Source: Verrucomicrobiales bacterium (lineage in GTDB: Bacteria; Verrucomicrobiota; Verrucomicrobiia; Verrucomicrobiales; DEV007). Taken from it: a DNA stretch of 5,388 nucleotides. The position numbers were made by a program, and so were the translations under genes. The stretch is taken from the NCBI GenBank assembly GCA_007123695.1, contig SLGN01000324.1, positions 1 to 5,388 on the forward strand, written 5' to 3'. This document shows, piece after piece, positions 1-5,388 of the stretch. The notes under the pieces are model-generated. The model worked only from the letters and a program-made list of their open reading frames with translations, searched no databases and was not told where the DNA came from. Positions within the stretch are counted from its first letter, which is position 1. Each line of letters begins with the position of its first letter.

Positions 1-84
1 AATGCGGGCTGGGCAGGGACGCCGGATGGCACCGCGTATGCCACCCTTGCCTTTGGAAATGGAAATCCACGCCGTGTCCGGCCT

Positions 85-114
85 GGCGGGTGGGCATTTG
101 CCAAGCCACCCGCC
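85..114 (-). other. Hairpin downstream of the DUF4351 remnant (terminator-like, no U tract)
   Basis: GGCGGGTGG at 85-93 is perfectly complementary to CCACCCGCC at 106-114, giving a 9-bp GC-rich stem with a 12-base loop. It lies 27 bases beyond the stop codon of the leftward DUF4351 fragment, which is where a transcription terminator would sit. Neither side has a T-run, so it is not a classical intrinsic terminator. It may be a terminator remnant, an RNA-stabilising 3' hairpin, or chance pairing in GC-rich DNA. The rest of 1-141 shows nothing else I can support. Confidence 0.35.
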
Positions 115-141
115 TTGAATCGACCCAGTCTTGCACCCCGG

Positions 142-447
142 TCACTCGCCCTCGAACCAGCCAAGGCAGTCCGCTTCGGTTTCGAAGAAGAGCAGCGCCT
201 CGCCGAATGCCAGCAGCGACGATTCGTCGAGCGTCTCCAGCCTGGTAGCGACTTGCTCGGCCACACGAGGGAACTTTCGCTCCAGTAGGCGCTGGGTCAG
301 CAGGCGTTCGCCTTCCGCGCGGCCTTGGTTGCGGCCTTCCGCACGGAGCGCTTCGGCCAGTGTCTGGACGATGGCCTCGACCTGCTGCTCGCGGTCGAGA
401 CGCATCAGCGAGCTGAGAGGTAGCCCATAGTCTAGCGAGAAACGAGC
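142..447 (-). pseudogene. C-terminal remnant of a DUF4351-type (Rpn / PD-(D/E)XK transposase-like) protein
   Basis: The leftward frame ends at a TGA at 144-142. Its last ~100 codons look like real protein. A charged helix rich in Glu, Arg and Gln (EALRAEGRNQGRAEGE) leads into RLLTQRLLERKFPRVAEQV and then LLAFGEALLFFETEADCLGW. This is the pattern of the DUF4351 tail found at the C-terminus of Rpn-like, PD-(D/E)XK-related proteins: an 'EGR..GR.EGE' linker, a leucine-rich helix, then a 'GEALL.F....D...W' end. Full-length relatives usually run to about 250-350 aa and carry the nuclease fold upstream. Here the frame stays open to an ATG at 588, but codons before about 447 translate to Arg/Gly/Trp-rich sequence without family resemblance. 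No nuclease-like segment appears in the other leftward frames. The in-frame ATG at 405 has no visible Shine-Dalgarno sequence. I read it as a 5'-truncated relic; a short expressed protein from 405 or 588 cannot be excluded. Confidence 0.6.
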
Positions 448-534
448 GACACCACCCGAACCCCGTCGCCACCAGATCCCCAACCCGGAGCGATGTCGTA
501 CACAAACAATCCGGACGGTCCGTGCGCGAAGCAT

Positions 535-644
535 GGACGGAATTCTCCGTTGACCGGGCAATTTCTTCCTGCACCCCGCCCACCCCATCCGCGCCGCAGG
601 CGCGCAAGCGGCTTGCGCGGCGGACGAAATTCCGTTGATTCGGG
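535..644. repeat. Imperfect direct repeat pair flanking a palindrome
   Basis: Copy A is at 535-558 and copy B at 622-644. Both share GGACG, then AATT, then CCGTTGA, then CGGG. By hand alignment 20 of 22 paired positions agree, with three gap positions (an extra CT in copy A, one extra T in copy B). The starts are 87 bases apart. Copy B ends inside the G-run that supplies the ribosome binding site of the SNF2 gene. This could be a duplicated regulatory site, the flanks of a small extragenic palindromic element, or a local duplication. No recognised operator matches it. Confidence 0.4.
594..623. repeat. Perfect 9-bp-arm palindrome (REP-like) upstream of the SNF2 gene
   Basis: CGCGCAAGC at 601-609 and GCTTGCGCG at 611-619 are exact reverse complements around a single base, G610. 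Outside them CCGC (594-597) can pair with GCGG (620-623), leaving a three-base AGG bulge on the left. The block ends 28 bases before the ATG at 652, so in a transcript starting further upstream it would be a strong 5'-leader hairpin. In GC-rich bacteria such palindromes are often dispersed extragenic elements (REP-like); a protein-binding operator is the alternative. No T-run follows, so a terminator is unlikely. Confidence 0.5.
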
Positions 645-648
645 GGAG
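642..648 (+). promoter_or_regulatory. Ribosome binding site candidate for the ATG at 652
   Basis: GGGGGAG at 642-648 contains a GGAG core. Only three bases separate it from the ATG at 652, shorter than the usual 5-9. The upstream in-frame ATG at 493 has no comparable purine-rich stretch (CCCGGAGCG ahead of it is weak), and codons between 493 and 652 lack the strong G/C third-position bias seen downstream. This supports 652 as the start, though not firmly. Confidence 0.4.
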
Positions 649-651
649 CGC

Positions 652-3600
652 ATGCCTTCCGACCCTTCATCCCCCCGCCCACGCAGTCGCAGCCCGGAGC
701 CCGCTCCAAAATCGCCCCTTCCCGACAGCGGCGGCGGAGTCATCGCCGACCTGACACCGGAGGAAGTCGAAGTCCTCCTCGCGCTCGCGATGCATCACAT
801 GGCGTCCTCCCCGACGCGAGTCCTTACAAGAATGGCCGAGGCCCGCCGCATCCGCCAGGGCTGGGCCGGCAGCGGCTTCCGGCTCAAGGACATCCAGGCG
901 ATCTTGCCGCGCCTCGCCGCACGCGATCTCGCCCTGCGCGACACCGGCGGATGGATTCTCAATCCCATGATACGCTCCGCCGTCTTCGGCGCCGCCTTCG
1001 CCGATCCGGTTCACCGCCCCCGGGCCGAGGCCCTCGCGAACTACGAGCTCAAATGCTCCTTCTACTTCAACTCGTACTACCACTACCCCGGCGAAATGGT
1101 GAAGCTCCAGATCCGCCTCGAGCTTCTCGTCCACACGGGCCGTTTCGAAGAGGCCGAAAAATTCGTCCGGCAGATCCGCACATCCTCGGGCCTGCGGACG
1201 ATCGGATCTTCCCTTTGCCTAGCCTTCCTCGTCGAACATCTCCCTGCAGAGCGCTTCGCCGAGCTGTCTCCGGACTTGCAGGCGCGGGGACTGCGTGAAT
1301 ACCTCGTCGATGCGGCAATCTCGCTGCGGCCTCCCCTCCCCGCTTGGCGAGCCTTCGGGAGAATGGAGCCCAGCGCCGACATCGTCGTCCTCGCCGCCAC
1401 CGTCCATTTCCTGCGGGCGGAGGAGGCCGAGGTGCTCGAACTCGTCGAAATGCTGCGCGCCATGGCGGGGCCGTCCAAAGGGCCGCTGTCCCCGGAAAAA
1501 ACCCGAATCCTCGCCGATGCGAGGATGCTGGAAGGCTGCCTCGCCTTTGCCAAGGGCTGTCTCGACGAGGCCGTGGCCACCTTCGAGGAGAGCGTCGCCA
1601 TCGAAAAGAAGCAGACCCGTCGGCGCAAGCTCGCGCCCCGCTGGCTGGGCGGACCGCTGCACGCGCTCGCCCTCTGCCTGCGGGGCGGCACCCGCGATCT
1701 CGAAGACGCGCAGCGCATCGGCCAATGGTGCGCCGAGCTCGACGAGACCGAGCTGGCGCCGCTGGCGGCCTGTGGCCGGCGCATTGCCGATCGCTTCAGC
1801 GGCGGCGACTCGACCGGCGTTTCCGTCCACACCCCGTTTCGACGCCAGGATCGGGAGCCATCGCTGCAGGATCTCTTCGCCGCCATCGCCGAGCGCGTCG
1901 AGGGCAGCTCGCCGAAAGTCCTCGACACTCACGCCAAGCTCCTCGACTCGCTCGCCGAACGTGCCGCCGGGAACGGATACGACTGGATCGCCGCCGAGGC
2001 CGGTGCCCTCGCTGCCTCGCTCCGGAACGACGACGCGGCCCGCGCCCGCGCCGCCGACTTCTCGGGACGCCGCGGCCTCGAAGGGATGTCGATCTTCTCC
2101 GACAAGCTGCGGCCGCCCGAGCCTTGGGAGGCCCGTCTCAAGGCGGTCGAATCCATCGCCGAGCGGTTCGGACGACGCGGCGGCGACAAGGCGGCGGCGC
2201 GGAAGAAGGCCGAGCAACGCCGGGAGTTCGTCTGGATCCTGCGCTTGAAGGAGCACCGCCCCCGCAGTCCCGTCAACGAATACGACGATATCGAAGCATT
2301 TCTCGACGCTCATTTCCTCGACGATCTCGACGAGCTGGAGGAATCGGCCCGCGCGCGCGTGCAGAAGGGCAACGCCGGATCCGCGGGAGACGACGACGCG
2401 GCCCCCGACCAGCCCGTGGCATACCGCTTCGAACTCTCCGCCATCGAGCGCACCGTCTCCGCATCGGGCCGGGCTGGCCGGGGACGCAAGGTCTCGCCCA
2501 AGCGCCTCTTCGACGAGCCCGACAAGATCGCCTCGATGACCGACCAGGACCGCTCCGTCGCCCGGCATTTCAGCAAGCGGCGGGGATGGAGCGGACGCGA
2601 CGTCTACGAGCTGCGCTCGCCCGCCGTCCTGCTGGACCTCGTCGGCCACCCGCTCGTCTTTTCCGACGAAAAGGCCACCCGTCCTCTAGCCGTGCAGAAG
2701 GGGAGGGTCCGGGTCGAAATCGGCGCGACCGAGGGCGAACGGGTCGCCGCGCGGCTCGTTCCCCGAATCGCCCCCGGCACCGCCGACGCCGCCGTCGTGC
2801 CCGACGGTCCCGACCGCTGCATCGTCTACGAAATCCCAAAAACCGTCGAGGAACTCGCGCGAGTCTTCGACGGCGCCGAATCGCTCACCTTCCCCGCCTC
2901 GGCCGAGGGCCGCTTCATGGGCGCCGTGTCCGCCCTCGCCGCCGACCTCGAGATCGGCGCCGAAAGCTCGCTCGAGGGTCTCGGCGCCGCGGGCGACCTG
3001 GTCAGCGTCGCGGGCGACGCGATCCCGCGGCTGCAGCTCGTGCCCGAGGGCGGCGGACTGCGGGCCACCCTCGTCGTCAGACCCATTCCCGGTTGCGACT
3101 TCGCCTACCCCCCCGGCTCGGGCAAGGAGATCGTCTTCGGCATGGCCGGGGGCGAGCGAGTCCAGGCCACACGCGAACTCGCGACGGAAAAGGCCCGCGC
3201 CGACGCCGTCGCCTCTTCCGTGCCCGCGCTGGCGCGGCGGCGCGGCGAATCCCCCGATCCTTGGCAGTGGAAGCTCGAATCCCCCCAAGACGCCCTCGAG
3301 ACGCTGCGCGACCTCCAGCTCTGGATTGGCGAAGCGCCCGCCCCCGCAGGCGCGGAGAAGGCCGAAAAGGGAGACGACGAGCCCAAAGTCGTGCTGGAAT
3401 GGCCCGAAGGCGAGACCTTTCGCGTCTTCCGCACCATCGACGCCGAGGATGCGTCCCTGCGCCTCGGGGGCGGCGAGGACTGGCTCTCCCTGTCCGGCGA
3501 AATCGAGCTCGACGAGGGGCTCGTGCTCTCGATGCGCCGCCTCCTCGAACTCTCCGCCGCCTCCGAACGCCCCGGCTTCGTCGAAATCGACCGCAACCGC

Positions 3601-5208
3601 TTCGTCGCCCTGACCGAGGAGTTCCAGCGGCAGATCGAGGACCTCCAGGCGCTCTCGCAGCCGGGCAAGGGCGAGGAAATCCGCGTGCCCACCCTCGCCG
3701 CCGCCGCCCTCGAAGAATTCGTGGAGAAGGCCGGGAAGGATCCGGGCGGCGACCCTTCCGCCTGGCGCGCCTGCATCGAGCAGTTGCGCTCCGCCCGCGA
3801 CCACCGTCCCGACCCGCCGACCGGACTCCATGCCGAGCTCCGCCCCTACCAGCTCGACGGCTACCGATGGCTCAGCCGCCTCGCCCGAGCCGGCGCCGGG
3901 GCCTGCCTCGCCGACGACATGGGCCTCGGCAAGACCGTCCAGACCCTCGCCCTGCTCCTCGAGACCGCCGCATCCGGCCCCTCGCTCGTCGTCGCCCCGA
4001 CCTCGGTCGCGGCGAACTGGCTCGAGGAGACCCTGCGCTTCGCCCCCTCGCTCAACCCCGTGGTCCTCGGCGAATCCGGCGACCGCGCCGCCCTCCTCGC
4101 CGGGCTCGGCCCGCGCGACCTCGTTCTCTGCACCTACGGACTGCTGCCCCGCGAAGAGGAGGCCCTCGCCGCCGTCGACTGGAACGTGATCGTCCTCGAC
4201 GAAGCCCAGGCCATCAAGAACAGCGCCACCCGCCGCTCCGCCTCCGCCCGCAAGCTGCGCGGACGCTTCCGCCTCGCCACCACCGGGACCCCGGTGGAGA
4301 ACCGCCTCGCCGAACTCCACACCCTGTTTCAGTTCATTCTGCCGGGCTACCTCGGCTCGTGGGAGCGTTTCCGCCGCCGTTTCGCCGATCCCATCGAGCG
4401 AGACGAAGACGCGGCGGCGCGCGGGCGCCTGCGCCGGCTCATCCGGCCCTTCCTCCTGCGGCGGCTCAAATCGGGAGTGCTGCGCGACCTGCCCGAACGC
4501 ACCGAAGTCACCCTGCACGTCGATCTCGGACCCGACGAGCGCGCCTTCTACGAAGCGGTCCGCCGCCGCGCCGTCGCCGAACTCCAAGACGCCGGCGAGC
4601 GTGCCATGATCCGCATCCTCGCCGAGCTGACGCGCCTGCGCCGGGCCTGCTGCCACCCCGCCCTCGTCGATCCCAAGCTCGGCGCCTCCATCGGCGGAGC
4701 CAAGCTCGCCGCCTTCATCGAAATCCTCGACGAACTCGTCGATGGCGGGCACAAAGTGCTCGTGTTCAGCCAGTTCGTCGACCACCTCCAGATCGTGCGG
4801 CGGGCCCTCGACGAAAAATCGGTCCGCTACCAATACCTCGACGGCTCCACCCCGGCGGGCCGCCGCAAGCAGGCCATCGACGCCTTCCAGCGAGGCGAGG
4901 GCGACGCCTTCCTCATCTCCCTCAAGGCCGGCGGCTTCGGCATCAACCTCACCGCCGCCGACTACGTCGTCCACATGGACCCCTGGTGGAATCCCGCCGC
5001 CGAGGACCAGGCCAGCGACCGCGCCCACCGCATCGGCCAGACCCGGCCCGTCACCATCTACCGCCTCGTCGCGCGAGACACCATCGAGGAAAAGATCGTG
5101 CAGCTGCACCACCGCAAGCGCGAACTCGCCGACTCACTCCTTTCAGACAGCGACGACGCCGAAGCCCGCCTCTCCGCCGACGACCTGCTCGCCCTGCTGC
5201 GCGAATGA
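652..5208 (+). CDS. Long SNF2-family (RapA/HepA-like) DEAD/DEAH-box ATPase
   Basis: This gene encodes an ATP-driven nucleic-acid translocase of the SNF2 family, expected in the cytoplasm; its substrate is unknown. Residues are counted from the ATG at 652 (1518 aa). The ATPase core is complete: ELRPYQL with Gln1067 (Q-motif-like), Walker A DDMGLGKT 1088-1095 (Lys1094), APTSVAANW 1115-1123, Walker B DEAQ 1183-1186, TTGTPVEN 1210-1217, VLVFSQF 1369-1375, LKAGGFGINLTAAD 1424-1437, and DQASDRAHRIGQ 1452-1463 with Arg1457 and Arg1460 as likely arginine fingers. It ends with a TIEEKI...KRELADSLL tail. Ahead of the core lie a Pro/Ser/Arg-rich start (1-33), a possible winged-helix-like part (about 33-115), a mostly helical TPR/HEAT-like part (about 130-440), an acidic low-complexity stretch (about 539-589), and the accessory region of long bacterial SNF2 proteins (GRKVSPKRL 611-619, LVGHPLVF 663-670). 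No SWIM CxC zinc finger is visible. An in-frame ATG at 493 would add 53 Pro/Arg-rich residues; I prefer 652. The family call is firm; the N-terminal domain names are inferred. Confidence 0.95.
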   Translation: MPSDPSSPRPRSRSPEPAPKSPLPDSGGGVIADLTPEEVEVLLALAMHHMASSPTRVLTRMAEARRIRQGWAGSGFRLKDIQAILPRLAARDLALRDTGGWILNPMIRSAVFGAAFADPVHRPRAEALANYELKCSFYFNSYYHYPGEMVKLQIRLELLVHTGRFEEAEKFVRQIRTSSGLRTIGSSLCLAFLVEHLPAERFAELSPDLQARGLREYLVDAAISLRPPLPAWRAFGRMEPSADIVVLAATVHFLRAEEAEVLELVEMLRAMAGPSKGPLSPEKTRILADARMLEGCLAFAKGCLDEAVATFEESVAIEKKQTRRRKLAPRWLGGPLHALALCLRGGTRDLEDAQRIGQWCAELDETELAPLAACGRRIADRFSGGDSTGVSVHTPFRRQDREPSLQDLFAAIAERVEGSSPKVLDTHAKLLDSLAERAAGNGYDWIAAEAGALAASLRNDDAARARAADFSGRRGLEGMSIFSDKLRPPEPWEARLKAVESIAERFGRRGGDKAAARKKAEQRREFVWILRLKEHRPRSPVNEYDDIEAFLDAHFLDDLDELEESARARVQKGNAGSAGDDDAAPDQPVAYRFELSAIERTVSASGRAGRGRKVSPKRLFDEPDKIASMTDQDRSVARHFSKRRGWSGRDVYELRSPAVLLDLVGHPLVFSDEKATRPLAVQKGRVRVEIGATEGERVAARLVPRIAPGTADAAVVPDGPDRCIVYEIPKTVEELARVFDGAESLTFPASAEGRFMGAVSALAADLEIGAESSLEGLGAAGDLVSVAGDAIPRLQLVPEGGGLRATLVVRPIPGCDFAYPPGSGKEIVFGMAGGERVQATRELATEKARADAVASSVPALARRRGESPDPWQWKLESPQDALETLRDLQLWIGEAPAPAGAEKAEKGDDEPKVVLEWPEGETFRVFRTIDAEDASLRLGGGEDWLSLSGEIELDEGLVLSMRRLLELSAASERPGFVEIDRNRFVALTEEFQRQIEDLQALSQPGKGEEIRVPTLAAAALEEFVEKAGKDPGGDPSAWRACIEQLRSARDHRPDPPTGLHAELRPYQLDGYRWLSRLARAGAGACLADDMGLGKTVQTLALLLETAASGPSLVVAPTSVAANWLEETLRFAPSLNPVVLGESGDRAALLAGLGPRDLVLCTYGLLPREEEALAAVDWNVIVLDEAQAIKNSATRRSASARKLRGRFRLATTGTPVENRLAELHTLFQFILPGYLGSWERFRRRFADPIERDEDAAARGRLRRLIRPFLLRRLKSGVLRDLPERTEVTLHVDLGPDERAFYEAVRRRAVAELQDAGERAMIRILAELTRLRRACCHPALVDPKLGASIGGAKLAAFIEILDELVDGGHKVLVFSQFVDHLQIVRRALDEKSVRYQYLDGSTPAGRRKQAIDAFQRGEGDAFLISLKAGGFGINLTAADYVVHMDPWWNPAAEDQASDRAHRIGQTRPVTIYRLVARDTIEEKIVQLHHRKRELADSLLSDSDDAEARLSADDLLALLRE

Positions 5209-5217
5209 TCCGAGTCC

Positions 5218-5388
5218 CCACCACTCCACCACTCCACCACTCCACCACTCCACCACTCCACCACTCCACCACTCCCCCACTCCACCACTCCACCACTCCA
5301 CCACTCCACCACTCCACCACTCCACCACTCCACCACTCCACCACTCCACCACTCCACCACTCCACCACTCCACCACTCCACCACTCCA
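5218..5388. repeat. Octanucleotide tandem array, (CCACTCCA) x 21, running off the window
   Basis: From 5221 to 5388 the sequence is 21 head-to-tail copies of CCACTCCA. Twenty are exact; unit 7 (5269-5276) is CCACTCCC, an A-to-C change at 5276. The bases CCA at 5218-5220 already fit the periodicity, so the array begins 9 bases after the SNF2 stop codon. Its true length is unknown because it continues to the window edge. The plus strand has no G from 5215 to the end. On the minus strand it reads TGGAGTGG, with GG pairs separated alternately by AGT and T. Eight is not a multiple of three, so all three leftward frames give the same peptide period (WSGGVVEW); the apparent proteins are artefacts. 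No terminator is visible between the stop and the array. Confidence 0.97.

Noticed and set aside
131..430. 99-codon plus-strand frame opposite the DUF4351 remnant
   Set aside because: Ser/Arg-rich shadow translation without family resemblance; the minus strand carries the recognisable DUF4351 tail.
550..580. TTGACC at 550-555 as a -35 box for the SNF2 gene
   Set aside because: No -10-like sequence lies at a 16-18 base spacing (the region there is C-rich), so no promoter can be supported.
493..651. Upstream in-frame start that would extend the SNF2 protein by 53 residues
   Set aside because: This stretch lacks the G/C third-position bias of the gene, encodes Pro/Arg-rich sequence, overlaps the palindrome and direct repeats, and has no good ribosome binding site at 493. 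It remains possible but less likely.
1219..2649. 476-codon minus-strand open frame, also antisense to the SNF2 gene
   Set aside because: Same shadow effect: low-complexity Gly/Arg/Glu composition, no domain, and fully inside the continuous SNF2 reading frame.
4280..4297. Perfect inverted repeat CCACCGGG / CCCGGTGG within the SNF2 gene
   Set aside because: It falls on the codons of the conserved TTGTPVE helicase motif, so the pairing is explained by protein sequence and GC-rich codon choice.
2686..5112. 808-codon open frame on the minus strand, antisense to the SNF2 gene
   Set aside because: The translation is a Gly/Ala/Glu/Val-rich shadow produced by the strong G/C third-position bias of the SNF2 gene. 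It has no recognisable motif and overlaps an unambiguous ATPase core.
652..5208. SNF2 ATPase as part of a phage-defence system (for example DISARM-like)
   Set aside because: No methylase, nuclease, phospholipase D-like or other partner gene is present in the window, and the protein resembles the widespread long stand-alone bacterial SNF2 family.
5051..5384. Minus-strand frames encoding repeated WSGGVVEW peptides
   Set aside because: An 8-base repeat without stop codons is open in every frame and gives the same peptide in all three. The non-repeat parts are antisense to the end of the SNF2 gene.

Overview
The window is very GC-rich bacterial DNA. It is dominated by one large gene, a SNF2/RapA-type ATPase (helicase-like, about 1518 aa) read rightward from about 652 to 5208. 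The style of the SNF2 protein, a DUF4351 remnant beside it and a short G/C-only octamer tandem array would fit a free-living bacterium of the Verrucomicrobiota/Planctomycetota kind. That is only an impression: nothing here fixes the taxonomy.

Layout. Bases 1-141 carry no supportable gene; they hold a 9-bp-stem hairpin (85-114) just beyond the end of the leftward remnant. Bases 142 to about 447 (minus strand) encode what looks like the C-terminal tail of a DUF4351-containing protein of the Rpn/PD-(D/E)XK transposase-like group, whose catalytic N-terminus is missing. Bases 448-651 are a divergent intergenic region with a perfect 9-bp-arm palindrome (601-619) flanked by two imperfect direct repeats. 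A GGAG-type ribosome binding site sits just before the ATG at 652. Bases 652-5208 are the SNF2 gene. From 5218 to the window end is an octanucleotide tandem array (CCACTCCA, 21 units) that starts 9 bases after the stop codon and runs off the edge.

The SNF2 protein has every canonical ATPase motif intact at its C-terminus. About 1050 residues lie ahead of the ATPase core: a probable winged-helix-like segment, a helical repeat-like segment and then the conserved accessory region typical of long bacterial SNF2 proteins. It is probably a DNA- or nucleoprotein-remodelling ATPase. No partner gene (nuclease, methylase, phospholipase D-like protein) lies in the window, so a defence role or membership of a larger system cannot be claimed.

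I see no convincing new multi-gene system. The least ordinary elements are the G-free octamer array abutting the SNF2 stop, whose opposite strand is a continuous two-quartet G-quadruplex-type sequence, and the palindrome plus direct-repeat block in front of the SNF2 gene.
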